From: Mycobacterium sp.
GTDB lineage: Bacteria; Actinomycetota; Actinomycetes; Mycobacteriales; Mycobacteriaceae
Direction: 5' to 3'
NCBI RefSeq assembly: GCF_019247615.1
Contig: NZ_JAFBAT010000027.1
Location: 1 to 44,945, forward strand
Length of the DNA: 44,945 nt
In this document: positions 23,335-32,036 of the stretch, in pieces
Layout: the number at the start of each line of letters is the position of its first letter
How positions within the stretch are numbered: the stretch's first letter is position 1
Program-made: the position numbers and the translations under genes
Notes under the pieces: model-generated
The model's input: only the letters and a program-made list of their open reading frames with translations
The model's database searches: none
What the model was told of the DNA's origin: nothing

Positions 23335-24306
23335 TTAATGCAGCGCAGCTCGCAAGGCGGCGAGCCCGCGATCCATTGCCGCGGTGGCGGCGGGGACCAC
23401 ACCCGCATAACCCAGGTAGCCGTGCACCATGGTGTCGGCGTTGTGCAACTCGACGGGGACGCCGGCAGCGGCCAGCAGCTCGCCGTATCGGATGCCGTCG
23501 TCGCGCAGCGGGTCGTGACCGGCCACTGCGATGTAGGCCGGCGGTAGGTTACCGAGGTCTTCAGCCCGCCCCGGCGCCATGCCCGGCGGGGGATCGGAGG
23601 GGTCGACTTCGCCTGCATACCAACGGGAGAACGCGGCCACCGCATCGGCGTCGAGGATCGGCGCGGCGGCGTTCTCGGTGAAGGACGGCAGTGACGGATC
23701 CCACAGCGTGGAGGGGTACCACAACAGCTGAAAAGCGATCGGCGGTCCGTTGTGGTCACGCGCCAGCTGCGCCGTCACCGCGGAGAGGGTCGCGCCGGCT
23801 GAATCTCCGGCGACTGCCATCCATGTGGTCCCCCGATCGACGACGGCACCAATGTCATCGGCGTGCGCGGCGACCCACTGCGTTGCGGCCCAGGCGTCTT
23901 CGACGGCGGCGGGATAGGGGTGCTCGGGCGCCAACCGGTAGTCGACGGATACCACGATCGCGTCGGCGCCCACCGCGTGCTGACGCGACGTCCCGTCGTG
24001 GGTGTCCAGGTCGCCGACGACGAAGCCGCCGCCGTGGAAATACAGAACGACGGGCGTTGCCGCGCTTCGCCCGGGATGAGTTGGTGGCCAATAGATCCGG
24101 ATTCCGATTGGGCCGCCGGGACCCGGGATGGCCCGGTCCTCGACCAGCAGCTCGGGGTGCAGCGGGCGGCGCGGCAGGTCGCGGAACCGCCGTCGCAGAG
24201 CCTCGACACCATCGCGGGCTGATAGCCGGAACGGAACCGCATCAAGTACCTTCAGCAGAGTGGGGTCGATACCGGGTTTCTCGTCGGCGGTGTCCAGGCT
24301 GGGCAT
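23335..24306 (-). CDS. lipI: HSL-family esterase LipI
   Basis: A 323-residue paralogue of the downstream NlhH. The HGGG oxyanion motif is at residues 91-94. The nucleophile Ser169 sits in GDSAGA, where the usual last Gly is Ala. About four extra residues (around DRGTTW) precede this strand compared with NlhH. The acid (GHDPLRDDG) and His (MVHGY) of the triad are present. The tandem pair suggests duplication with some divergence in substrate. Its ATG overlaps the ATG of the divergent yhhN-like gene at CATG, leaving no intergenic DNA. Confidence 0.93.
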   Translation of the reverse strand: MPSLDTADEKPGIDPTLLKVLDAVPFRLSARDGVEALRRRFRDLPRRPLHPELLVEDRAIPGPGGPIGIRIYWPPTHPGRSAATPVVLYFHGGGFVVGDLDTHDGTSRQHAVGADAIVVSVDYRLAPEHPYPAAVEDAWAATQWVAAHADDIGAVVDRGTTWMAVAGDSAGATLSAVTAQLARDHNGPPIAFQLLWYPSTLWDPSLPSFTENAAAPILDADAVAAFSRWYAGEVDPSDPPPGMAPGRAEDLGNLPPAYIAVAGHDPLRDDGIRYGELLAAAGVPVELHNADTMVHGYLGYAGVVPAATAAMDRGLAALRAALH

Positions 24307-25090
24307 GGAAGTACCGTACGCACCCCGGCGGGTGTCGGGGGCCTGGGTCTTGGCCGGCTGGGCAGGGACCGCCTATGGCGTATACCTGACCGTGCTCGCC
24401 TTGCGCTCGCCGCCGGGAACCGTGTTGACCGGCCACTGGTTCCTGCAGCCGGTGTTCAAGGCGTCGATGGCGCTGCTGCTGGCGGTCGCCGCGCTGGGAC
24501 ACATCGTCATCCGCGAGCGACGCTGGCTGGTGCCGGCGCTGCTGTTGTCGGCCGCCGGCGACTGGCTGTTGGCGATTCCCTGGTCGACGCTTTCATTCGG
24601 CCTCGGGCTCTCGGCGTTTCTGTTGGCACACTTGTGTTTTCTGGTCGCGTTGGTCCCCCTGGCCCAACCGTCGACGGTGCGGGTGGCCGGCGTCATCTTG
24701 GTGTGTCTGGTTGCGGTGTCCCTGCTGGCGTGGTTCTGGCCGCACCTGAGCCGCGACAAGCTGACCATTCCGGTGACGGCCTATATGGTCGCGCTGGCCG
24801 CGATGGTGTGCATGGCGCTGCTCGCGGACTTGCCGACAATCTGGACCGCGGTGGGGGCGGTGTGTTTCGGGGTTTCCGATGCGATGATCGGCATCGGCCG
24901 GTTCATCCTGAACAACGACGCGCTGGCGGTGCCGATCTGGTGGCTGTACGCCGCGGCTCAGATCCTGATCACCGCCGGATTCTTTTTCGGCCGAGTGGAT
25001 AGCGGTGAGGAATCGGAATACGACGCCGATTACGACGCGGAGTATGACGAGGAGTACGACGAGTACGAATCCGACTCCGACGAGCGATAG
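24305..25090 (+). CDS. YhhN/TMEM86-family integral membrane protein
   Basis: A 261-residue polytopic protein with about seven to eight hydrophobic helices, starting at [15 protein letters not shown] and ending at [19 protein letters not shown]. It has the family features of YhhN, whose animal members (TMEM86B) are lysoplasmalogenases: the [11 protein letters not shown] and [13 protein letters not shown] segments hold the two conserved Asp residues. Enzymatic activity here is unproven. After the last helix comes an unusual acidic tail of about 28 residues with four [E/D]YD[A/E] repeats. The ATG at 24305 overlaps the lipI ATG. A GTG about 27 bases later (VSGAW) is an alternative start. Confidence 0.82.
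   Translation: MEVPYAPRRVSGAWVLAGWAGTAYGVYLTVLALRSPPGTVLTGHWFLQPVFKASMALLLAVAALGHIVIRERRWLVPALLLSAAGDWLLAIPWSTLSFGLGLSAFLLAHLCFLVALVPLAQPSTVRVAGVILVCLVAVSLLAWFWPHLSRDKLTIPVTAYMVALAAMVCMALLADLPTIWTAVGAVCFGVSDAMIGIGRFILNNDALAVPIWWLYAAAQILITAGFFFGRVDSGEESEYDADYDAEYDEEYDEYESDSDER
25016..25063 (+). repeat. Four 12-bp repeats coding an acidic Tyr-Asp tail
   Basis: Four in-frame 12-base units encode [12 protein letters not shown] and EYDE (residues 238-253). Third-base differences mean they are not brand new. Confidence 0.8.
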
Positions 25091-25166
25091 TGTCGGTCAC
25101 CGGCGTTACGGTGGGCCGCGTGGCGAACACATTGGCTGACAAGGTAACTCGGGGCTCGAGGACGCG

Positions 25167-27194
25167 GTGACGCGGAGCGGCGGTGCGCGCACTCCCGTCG
25201 AGGTCGAACCGATCGCCCGAGTGCTGCCGATGCTCTCGGTGCCGCACCTGGACCGCGAGTTCGATTACCTGGTATCGGCCGAACAGTCCGACGATGCGCA
25301 GCCCGGCGTACGCGTGCGGGTGCGCTTCCACGGTCGGCTGGTCGACGGGTTTCTGCTCGAGCGCCGCAACGACACCGACCACGCGGGCAAGCTGGGCTGG
25401 CTCGATCGTGTGGTGTCGGCCGAACCGGTACTGACGGCGGAAACCCGTCGATTGGTCGACGCCGTGGCGGCCCGCTATGCGGGCACCCGCCCCGATGTGT
25501 TGCGGCTGGCCGTTCCGCCCCGGCATGCCCGGGTGGAACGCGAGGCCACGGCGACGGTTGCGCTGCCCGACACGTCGATTCCGGCGCCGGTCGACCCGTC
25601 GGGCTGGGACGTTTACGGCCGCGGCGGGCAGTTCCTTGCCGCTCTGGCCGAGTCTCGTGCCGCGCGCGCGGTCTGGCAGGCGCTGCCGGGCGAGCAGTGG
25701 GCCGAGCGGTTCGCGGAGGCGGCGGCGCAAACCATCCGGACGGGGCGCGCGGCGCTGGCGATCGTGCCTGATCAGCGCGATCTGGACGCGCTGTGGCGGG
25801 CGGCGACGGCGCGGATCGACGAGAACAGCGTGGTGGCCCTTTCGGCCGGACTCGGGCCGGCGGCCCGCTATCGGCGTTGGCTTGCCGCGCTGCGCGGTAC
25901 GGCGCGCTTCGTGATCGGCACCCGGAGCGCGGTGTTCGCTCCGGTGAGCGACCTGGGGCTGGTCATGGTGTGGGCCGATGCCGATGACACCCTGGCCGAG
26001 CCCCGGGCGCCCTACCCCCATGCCCGGGAGGTCGCGATGCTGCGCGCGCATCAGGCACGCTGCGCGGCGCTGATCGGTGGTTATTCGCGGACCGCCGAAG
26101 CTCACGCGCTGGTGCGCAGCGGATGGGCGCGGGACATCATCGCGGCCCGGCCGGTGATGCGTGCCCGTACCCCGCGGGTGGTCGCCCTCGACGACAGCGG
26201 CTACGCCGACGAACGCGACCCCGCGGCGCGCACGGCGCGCATCCCGTACATTGCGCTGCGAGCGGCTCGCGCCGCGCTGGATGCCGGAGCGCCGGTGTTG
26301 GTTCAGGTACCGCGGCGCGGCTACATCCCGTCGTTGGCCTGCGGACGTTGCCGCACCATCGCGCGCTGCCGGCACTGCACCGGACCGCTGTCCCTGCACG
26401 AACGCGGCCCGGGTGGCGTGTGCCGCTGGTGCGGACGCGCCGAGCCGATGTTGCGCTGCGCGCGCTGTGGATCCGACGCGGTGCGGGCGGTGGTCGTCGG
26501 GGCTCGCCGCACGGCCGAAGAGCTCGGCCGCGCCTTCGCGGGTACACCGGTCGTCACCTCGGCAGGTGACGCGATCGTTGCCGAGGTGGCCGCCAGCCCG
26601 GCCCTCGTGGTTGCCACTCCGGGTGCGGAACCCCGCGCACGGGGCGGGTACGGCGCGGCACTGCTGCTGGATACCTGGGCGCTGTTGGGTCGGCAAGATC
26701 TGCGCGCGGCCGAGGACGCCCTCTGGCGGTGGATGGCCGCCGCCGCGCTGGTGCGTGCCCGCGGCGACGGCGGCACGGTGTTGGTGGTCGCCGAATCATC
26801 CATCCCCACAGTGCAATCGCTGATTCGCTGGGATCCGGTCGGTCACGCGGAGGCTGAACTGGCGGCTCGAACCGAGGTTGGTCTGCCACCGAGTGTGCAC
26901 ATGGCCGCCGTGGACGGGACGGCCGCCGCCGTTGACGCCCTGCTTGCAGAAGCCCGGCTGGGCGAGCAGGCAAGCCTGCACGCCGATCTGCTGGGACCGG
27001 TGGATCCGCCGCCGGGTGTGCGCCGCCCGGCGGGAACCCCCGCCGGGGTACCGGTGACCAGAATGCTGGTGCGCGTGCGCCGCGAGCAGGGCCTGGCGCT
27101 GGCGGCCAGCCTGCGACGGGGCGCCAGTTTGCTCAGTGCCCGCCAAGGCCAGGAGCCGGTTCGGATCCAGCTAGACCCGTTGCACATCGGTTAA
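25167..27194 (+). CDS. priA: Primosomal protein N' (PriA) with degenerate helicase motifs
   Basis: A 675-residue replication-restart protein. The N-terminal 3'-DNA-binding domain (VLPMLSVPHLDREFDYLV) is normal. Eight zinc-binding Cys at 392, 395, 401, 404, 419, 422, 431 and 434 are all present, as is the C-terminal domain. The ATPase is not: where E. coli has the GxTGSGKT Walker A there is only ALPGEQWAERF, and the DEEHD Walker B reads WADADD. The protein therefore probably binds forks and zinc-dependent partners but cannot unwind DNA. Actinobacterial PriA proteins are often annotated as lacking these motifs, so this is a lineage trait, not local decay. GTG at 25167 is the most upstream start after the membrane gene; the true start may be slightly later. 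Confidence 0.92.
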   Translation: MTRSGGARTPVEVEPIARVLPMLSVPHLDREFDYLVSAEQSDDAQPGVRVRVRFHGRLVDGFLLERRNDTDHAGKLGWLDRVVSAEPVLTAETRRLVDAVAARYAGTRPDVLRLAVPPRHARVEREATATVALPDTSIPAPVDPSGWDVYGRGGQFLAALAESRAARAVWQALPGEQWAERFAEAAAQTIRTGRAALAIVPDQRDLDALWRAATARIDENSVVALSAGLGPAARYRRWLAALRGTARFVIGTRSAVFAPVSDLGLVMVWADADDTLAEPRAPYPHAREVAMLRAHQARCAALIGGYSRTAEAHALVRSGWARDIIAARPVMRARTPRVVALDDSGYADERDPAARTARIPYIALRAARAALDAGAPVLVQVPRRGYIPSLACGRCRTIARCRHCTGPLSLHERGPGGVCRWCGRAEPMLRCARCGSDAVRAVVVGARRTAEELGRAFAGTPVVTSAGDAIVAEVAASPALVVATPGAEPRARGGYGAALLLDTWALLGRQDLRAAEDALWRWMAAAALVRARGDGGTVLVVAESSIPTVQSLIRWDPVGHAEAELAARTEVGLPPSVHMAAVDGTAAAVDALLAEARLGEQASLHADLLGPVDPPPGVRRPAGTPAGVPVTRMLVRVRREQGLALAASLRRGASLLSARQGQEPVRIQLDPLHIG

Positions 27195-27225
27195 ACACCC
27201 GGTGCCAAATCGATCCCTATGGCGA

Positions 27226-27246
27226 TAATATGTGTCGGAATGTGTC
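27226..27246 (+). promoter_or_regulatory. Possible promoter and operator of the MarR gene
   Basis: A TAATAT -10-like box (27226-27231) runs into two direct copies of ATGTGTC (27230-27236 and 27240-27246), one helical turn apart. A TCCGATATT about 10 bases further partly mirrors AATATGTGTCGGA. Such sites could bind the MarR protein itself. Confidence 0.4.
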
Positions 27247-27292
27247 ACCGAGTCCGATATTGGATGTTGGCCGGCAGGGGGAGAGGGCAGCG

Positions 27293-27781
27293 ATGGTTTC
27301 GGACCACGTGACCTCGGCCGACGAGTCGCTGGACGCCATCACCGACGCGTTGCTGACGGCTTCCCGGTTGCTGGTGGCCATTTCGGCGCGTTCCATCGCG
27401 CAGGTCGACGAGACGATCACCATTCCGCAGTTCCGGACCCTGGTCATCTTGGCCAACCGCGGTCCCATCAACCTCGCCACGCTGGCGGGTTTGCTGGGTG
27501 TGCAACCTTCGGCCACCGGCCGGATGGTCGACCGGCTCGTTGCCGCCGGGCTGATCGACCGGCTGCCGCACCCGACGTCACGGCGCGAACTGCTGGCCGC
27601 GCTGACCAGGCGCGGCCGTGAGGTGGTTCGGAAGGTCACCGCCCACCGGCGTGCCGAGATCGCCGGCATTGTGGAGAAGATGCCGCCGCCGGAGCGCCAC
27701 GGTCTGGTGCGGGCGCTGACGGCGTTCACCGCCACCGGGGGGGAGCCAGACGTCCAGCTGGACGCGGATATCGATGTGTAG
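27293..27781 (+). CDS. MarR-family transcriptional regulator (Rv1404-like)
   Basis: A 162-residue winged-helix dimer. Helices at the N-terminus (ESLDAITDALLTASRLL) support dimerisation. The recognition helix is LLGVQPSATGRMVDRLVAAGLI and the wing LPHPTSRRELLAALTRRG. ATG 27293 is chosen because GGGGGAGAGG lies 6-8 bases before it; the open frame extends to 27230 through the presumed promoter. In M. tuberculosis the Rv1404 gene is flanked by two acid-induced methyltransferase genes that it is reported to control. Neither is present here: priA ends 98 bases before and fmt starts 52 bases after. Its targets in this organism must be elsewhere or only itself. Confidence 0.88.
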   Translation: MVSDHVTSADESLDAITDALLTASRLLVAISARSIAQVDETITIPQFRTLVILANRGPINLATLAGLLGVQPSATGRMVDRLVAAGLIDRLPHPTSRRELLAALTRRGREVVRKVTAHRRAEIAGIVEKMPPPERHGLVRALTAFTATGGEPDVQLDADIDV

Positions 27782-27821
27782 CCTGCTGTCGATCAGGCGT
27801 GGCCCCCATCGAGCCGCTTCT

Positions 27822-27827
27822 TAGACT
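27822..27827 (+). promoter_or_regulatory. Putative -10 box, leaderless fmt start
   Basis: TAGACT lies 6 bases before the GTG start of fmt, and no Shine-Dalgarno is visible, as expected for a leaderless mRNA. Confidence 0.6.
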
Positions 27828-27833
27828 GGGCCC

Positions 27834-28772
27834 GTGCGTCTCGTCTTCGCCGGCACCCCGGAACCCGCGCTGCCCGCGTTACGCCACCTCATCCACTCAA
27901 CCCGGCACGACGTGGTCGCGGTGCTGACTCGACCCGACGCTGCGGCCGGTCGTCGCCGCAAGCCGGCGCCCTCACCCGTGGCACGCGAGGCGCTCGCCCG
28001 CGGCATTCCACTGCTGCGGCCGGAGCGCCCCAATTCGCCGGAGTTCGTCGCCGAACTGTCGGAGTTGGCACCGGATTGTTGCGCCGTCGTGGCCTACGGC
28101 GCGCTGCTGCGCGACGCCCTGCTCGCCGTGCCCCCATGCGGCTGGATCAACCTGCACTTTTCGCTGTTGCCCGCCTGGCGCGGCGCGGCACCGGTGCAGG
28201 CCGCGATCGCCGCGGGCGACACGATCACCGGAGCGACCACCTTCCGGATCGAGCCGGACCTGGACAGCGGACCGGTCTACGGGGTGGTCACCGAGGCGAT
28301 CCGTCCCACCGACACCGCGGGTGATTTGCTTGCGCGACTTGCAGTTTCGGGTGCGGAGCTGCTGTCGGCGACGCTGGACGGCATCGCCGAGGGCACGCTG
28401 ACGCCGCAGCCGCAACCGACCGACCGAGTCAGCATGGCGCCGAAGATTACCGTCGAGCAGGCCCGCGTGCGTTGGGAATTGCCGGCGGCCGTGGTGGAGC
28501 GCCGGATCCGCGCCGTCACTCCGAATCCTGGCGCGTGGACCGTCATCGGTGAGTTGCGGGTCAAACTCGGGCCGGTGCGGCTCGGCGACGGCTGCGCCCC
28601 GCCGGAGCCCTTGGCGCCCGGCGCAATTCACGTAGACCGACAAGGCGTGTGGGTAGGTACCAGCTCGGAACCGGTACGGCTGGGCCAAATTCAACCGCCC
28701 GGCAAGAAATTCATGGACGCCGTCGACTGGGCGCGGGGCGCCCGGCTCGATCCCGCGGCACGGGCGTCATGA
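27834..28772 (+). CDS. fmt: Methionyl-tRNA formyltransferase
   Basis: A 312-residue enzyme that formylates initiator Met-tRNA with 10-formyl-tetrahydrofolate. The formyltransferase motif [17 protein letters not shown] is typical, followed by [18 protein letters not shown]. The C-terminal OB-fold tRNA-binding domain contains [13 protein letters not shown] and ends [17 protein letters not shown] at 27834 begins [11 protein letters not shown], the usual start. The gene overlaps rsmB by four bases (ATGA), an order common in bacteria because both act in translation. Confidence 0.95.
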   Translation: MRLVFAGTPEPALPALRHLIHSTRHDVVAVLTRPDAAAGRRRKPAPSPVAREALARGIPLLRPERPNSPEFVAELSELAPDCCAVVAYGALLRDALLAVPPCGWINLHFSLLPAWRGAAPVQAAIAAGDTITGATTFRIEPDLDSGPVYGVVTEAIRPTDTAGDLLARLAVSGAELLSATLDGIAEGTLTPQPQPTDRVSMAPKITVEQARVRWELPAAVVERRIRAVTPNPGAWTVIGELRVKLGPVRLGDGCAPPEPLAPGAIHVDRQGVWVGTSSEPVRLGQIQPPGKKFMDAVDWARGARLDPAARAS

Positions 28773-30172
28773 ATCAACCCCGTCCGCGGGACCGAGGCAG
28801 CGGCAAGGACCGTCGAGCCCTGGACCCGGCCCGTGCCGCGGCGTTCGAGGTGCTGCGCGCCGTCAGCGAGCGCGATGCGTACGCGAACCTGGCGCTGCCC
28901 GCGCTGCTGCGCGAGCGCGGAATCAGCGGGCGCGACGCTGCTTTCGCCACCGAACTGACCTACGGCACCTGCCGCACCCGGGGACTGCTCGACGCCATCA
29001 TCGGGGCCGCCGCCGGGCGGTCGCCGGAAGCCATCAACCCCGTCCTGCTCGACCTGCTCCGGCTGGGGACTTATCAGCTGCTGCGCACCCGGGTCGACCC
29101 GCACGCCGCCGTGTCCACCACGGTGGATCAGGCCGGCATCGAATTCGATTCGGCGCGAGCAGGTTTCGTCAACGGTGTGCTGCGGACCATTTCCGGCCGC
29201 GACGAGAAGTCGTGGGTAGCCGAGCTGGCTCCCGACGCGGCGCGAGATCCGATCGGGCACGCGGCCTTCGTGAGCGCACATCCGCGCTGGATCGCGCAGG
29301 CCTTTGCCGACGCGCTGGGTGCGGCCGCCACTGAACTCGACGAGCTGCTGGCCAGCGACGACCAACGGCCTCAGGTGCACCTCGCGGCGCGCCCCGGAGT
29401 GCTGACGGCCGCCGAGCTCGCCGATGCGGTCGGGGGCACCATCGGTCGGTATTCGCCGTACGCGGTGTATCTGCCGAAAGGGAATCCCGGCCGGCTCCAA
29501 CCGGTCCGCGACGGCTCCGCCCTGGTCCAGGACGAGGGCAGCCAGTTGGTTGCCCGGGCCGTGACGCTCGCGTCCGTCGAGGGCGACGCCGGACGGTGGC
29601 TGGACCTGTGTGCGGGTCCGGGCGGCAAGACCGCGCTGCTCGCCGCGCTCGGCCGGAGTCAATACCCAGAATCCGGGGCTCGCATCACGGCCGTGGAGCC
29701 GTTGGCGGGTCGCGCGGATCTGGTCGCGGAGAACACCCGAGGGTTGCCGGTCGACGTCGTGCGCGTCGATGGGCGCCGCAGCGGTCTCGAGCCGGGCTTC
29801 GACCGCGTACTCGTCGACGCGCCGTGTACCGGGTTGGGGGCGCTGCGGCGGCGGCCCGAGGCGCGCTGGCGCCGCCGGCCCTCCGACGTGCCAACGCTGG
29901 CAAAGCTGCAGCGCGAGCTGCTGGCCGCCGCAATCGAGCTGACCCGGCCCGGCGGAGTGGTGCTCTACGCGACGTGCTCGCCGCACCTCGCGGAAACCGT
30001 TGGGGTGGTGGGCGATGCGCTGCGCCGCCATCCGGTGCGCACACTGGACGCCCGCCCGCTGTTCGAGCCCGTCCGAGAAGGCCTCGGGGATGGCCCGTAT
30101 GTGCAGCTCTGGCCGCACCGGCACGGCACCGACGCCATGTTCGCGGCCGCGCTACGCCGCTTACCGGCGTAG
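28769..30172 (+). CDS. rsmB: 16S rRNA m5C967 methyltransferase (RsmB/Fmu)
   Basis: A 467-residue SAM-dependent cytosine-5 methyltransferase. The N-terminal NusB-like domain (about 20-150) binds RNA. The methyltransferase domain has the SAM loop [12 protein letters not shown], the [20 protein letters not shown] motif IV with its Cys, and ATCSPHLAE with the second Cys. The ATG at 28769 overlaps the fmt stop; the open frame upstream is inside fmt. Its last seven codons and stop form one arm and loop of a perfect 11-bp hairpin. A near-copy of this 3' end follows 56 bases downstream. Confidence 0.93.
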   Translation: MNQPRPRDRGSGKDRRALDPARAAAFEVLRAVSERDAYANLALPALLRERGISGRDAAFATELTYGTCRTRGLLDAIIGAAAGRSPEAINPVLLDLLRLGTYQLLRTRVDPHAAVSTTVDQAGIEFDSARAGFVNGVLRTISGRDEKSWVAELAPDAARDPIGHAAFVSAHPRWIAQAFADALGAAATELDELLASDDQRPQVHLAARPGVLTAAELADAVGGTIGRYSPYAVYLPKGNPGRLQPVRDGSALVQDEGSQLVARAVTLASVEGDAGRWLDLCAGPGGKTALLAALGRSQYPESGARITAVEPLAGRADLVAENTRGLPVDVVRVDGRRSGLEPGFDRVLVDAPCTGLGALRRRPEARWRRRPSDVPTLAKLQRELLAAAIELTRPGGVVLYATCSPHLAETVGVVGDALRRHPVRTLDARPLFEPVREGLGDGPYVQLWPHRHGTDAMFAAALRRLPA

Positions 30173-30231
30173 CGCGGGCGCGACTTGATGACCGTGCCGC
30201 GGCCGCGCTACGCCGCTTGCCGGCGTAGCGC
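30143..30231 (+). repeat. Duplicated 3' end of rsmB
   Basis: A 33-base segment at 30143-30175, covering the rsmB C-terminus and stop, recurs at 30199-30231 with one mismatch. Similarity fades further left. The second copy is noncoding and lies between rsmB and rpe. Confidence 0.85.
30149..30175 (+). terminator. Perfect 11-bp hairpin over the rsmB stop codon, repeated downstream
   Basis: GCGCTACGCCG and CGGCGTAGCGC flank a 5-base loop (CTTAC); the rsmB TAG is at 30170-30172. A second copy of the hairpin lies at 30205-30231 (loop CTTGC). It overlaps an 18-base palindrome at 30221-30238, so the RNA can fold in alternative ways. There is no T tract, so intrinsic termination is possible but unproven. 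Confidence 0.5.
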
Positions 30232-30269
30232 TACGCCGCGCCTGAGGTGAGCCCGTCGGCCGGGCTGCG

Positions 30270-30275
30270 TAATGT
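30270..30275 (+). promoter_or_regulatory. Putative -10 box, leaderless rpe start
   Basis: TAATGT lies 7 bases before the ATG at 30283. The spacing fits a leaderless mRNA and supports this start over the GTG at 30247. Confidence 0.5.
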
Positions 30276-30282
30276 GGCGCGC

Positions 30283-30981
30283 ATGGCTCGCAGTTCGGGA
30301 CCTCTGACGGGGCCGTTGATCGCCCCCTCGATCCTCGCCGCTGATTTCGCCAGACTCGCCGACGAAGCGGCCGCCGTGCGGGGCGCCGACTGGTTGCATG
30401 TCGACGTGATGGACAACCACTTCGTGCCGAACCTGACCATTGGCCTGCCGGTCGTCGAGGACCTACTGGCGACCACCACCATTCCGATGGACTGCCATTT
30501 GATGATCGAGGACCCGGACCGCTGGGCGCCCCCGTACGCCGAAGCGGGTGCCTACAACGTCACCTTCCACGCCGAGGCCACGGACAACCCCATCAGCGTC
30601 GCCCGCGATATCCACGCCGCCGGCGCCAAAGCGGGGCTCAGCATCAAGCCCAAGACTCCGCTGGAGCCGTACCTGGAGATCCTGCCGCACTTCGATACCT
30701 TCCTCGTCATGTCGGTGGAGCCCGGTTTCGGCGGTCAGAGCTTCATCCCCGAGGTGCTGGGGAAGGTTCGTACGGTGCGGAAGATGGCCGACGCGGGGGA
30801 GCTGACGATCCTCGTCGAGATCGACGGCGGCATCAACGAAGACACCATCGAGCAGGCCGCCGAGGCCGGCGTCGACTGCTTTGTCGCCGGCTCCGCGGTT
30901 TACGGTGCCGACAATCCGGAGGCGGCATTGGAGTCATTGCGCCGACAGGCCGCGGGCGCGTCACCGCATCTGCGCGCATGA
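30283..30981 (+). CDS. rpe: Ribulose-phosphate 3-epimerase
   Basis: A 232-residue TIM-barrel enzyme that interconverts ribulose 5-phosphate and xylulose 5-phosphate. Motifs are [12 protein letters not shown], the metal-binding [16 protein letters not shown] (HVDVMDGHF in most relatives), [17 protein letters not shown] and EIDGGIN. It supplies the pentose pathway; ribulose 5-phosphate is also the substrate for the DHBP arm of riboflavin synthesis, which may explain its pairing with ribG. Its stop overlaps the ribG start by four bases. Confidence 0.95.
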   Translation: MARSSGPLTGPLIAPSILAADFARLADEAAAVRGADWLHVDVMDNHFVPNLTIGLPVVEDLLATTTIPMDCHLMIEDPDRWAPPYAEAGAYNVTFHAEATDNPISVARDIHAAGAKAGLSIKPKTPLEPYLEILPHFDTFLVMSVEPGFGGQSFIPEVLGKVRTVRKMADAGELTILVEIDGGINEDTIEQAAEAGVDCFVAGSAVYGADNPEAALESLRRQAAGASPHLRA

Positions 30982-32009
30982 ACCAGCCCCAGTCGGTCAA
31001 GAGCATCGACGACGCGATGCGCCTGGCGATCGAACAGTCTTACTCGGTCAAGGGCACCACCTATCCGAACCCCCCGGTCGGAGCGGTCATCGTCGACCAG
31101 GAGGGGCGGGTCGTCGGCGTCGGCGCCACCCAGCCCGCGGGCGGGGACCACGCCGAGGTGATGGCTCTGCGCCGGGCCGGCAGCTTGGCCGCCGGCGGCA
31201 TCGCGGTGATCACCCTCGAGCCGTGCAATCACTTCGGGAAGACGCCGCCGTGCGTGAACGCCCTGATCGACGCGAGGGTCGCGACGGTGGTCTACGCCGT
31301 CGGCGATCCCAACGCGATCGCGGGCGGCGGCGCGGGCCGGCTCCAGTCGGCCGGGGTGCAAGTTGGGGCAGGGGTGCTGGCCGACGTCGTGGCCGGCGGA
31401 CCGCTACGGGAGTGGCTGTACAAGGTAAGGACCGGACTGCCGCACGTCACCTGGAAGTACGCCAGCAGCCTCGACGGCCGCAGCGCTGCGGCCGATGGCA
31501 CCAGTCAGTGGATCTCCAGCGAGGCCTCGCGGTTCGACCTGCATCGCCGGCGGGCCATCGTCGACGCGATCGTCGTCGGCACCGGCACCGTGCTGGCCGA
31601 CGATCCGGCGTTGACCGCCCGGCTGGCCGACGGTTCACTGGCGCAGCGCCAACCGCTGCGGGTGGTGGTGGGCACCCGCGAGATACCGCCTGAGGCAAAG
31701 GTTCTCAACGACGATTCGCGCACCATGGTGATTCGTACTCGCGACCCGATGGAGGTGATCAAGGCGCTCTCGGACCGCACCGATGTGCTGCTCGAGGGAG
31801 GCCCCACTCTCGCCGGCGCATTCCTGCGAGCCGGGGCGATCAACCGCATCCTTGCCTACTTCGCGCCGATCCTGCTGGGCGGTCCCATCACGGCGGTCGA
31901 CGATGTCGGGGTGCCCACCATCGCGCGGGCGTTGCGCTGGCGGTTCGACGGCGTCGACCGGGCAGGTCCCGACCTGGTGCTCAGCCTGGTGCCGCACGGC
32001 TACGGATGA
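30978..32009 (+). CDS. ribG: Bifunctional riboflavin deaminase/reductase RibG (RibD)
   Basis: A 343-residue two-domain enzyme carrying out the second and third steps from GTP to riboflavin. The N-terminal deaminase domain has the zinc motifs HAEVMAL and [16 protein letters not shown]. The C-terminal NADPH-dependent reductase domain (from about residue 155) starts [12 protein letters not shown] and holds DGTSQWISS and [13 protein letters not shown]. It overlaps rpe by four bases. It is separated from ribE by the oppositely transcribed lprG-P55 operon, with which it converges at 32009/32037. Confidence 0.94.
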   Translation: MNQPQSVKSIDDAMRLAIEQSYSVKGTTYPNPPVGAVIVDQEGRVVGVGATQPAGGDHAEVMALRRAGSLAAGGIAVITLEPCNHFGKTPPCVNALIDARVATVVYAVGDPNAIAGGGAGRLQSAGVQVGAGVLADVVAGGPLREWLYKVRTGLPHVTWKYASSLDGRSAAADGTSQWISSEASRFDLHRRRAIVDAIVVGTGTVLADDPALTARLADGSLAQRQPLRVVVGTREIPPEAKVLNDDSRTMVIRTRDPMEVIKALSDRTDVLLEGGPTLAGAFLRAGAINRILAYFAPILLGGPITAVDDVGVPTIARALRWRFDGVDRAGPDLVLSLVPHGYG

Positions 32010-32036
32010 ATGAATGACTCAGCCGGCTAGCTGCAG

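Noticed and set aside
22338-23759. A 473-residue start for the NlhH esterase
   Set aside because: The first 150 codons run out of frame over the lipI 3' end. The family start is at 23309.
25167-27194. priA as a pseudogene because helicase motifs are missing
   Set aside because: The frame is intact and the zinc and DNA-binding parts are conserved; loss of the motifs is a lineage feature.
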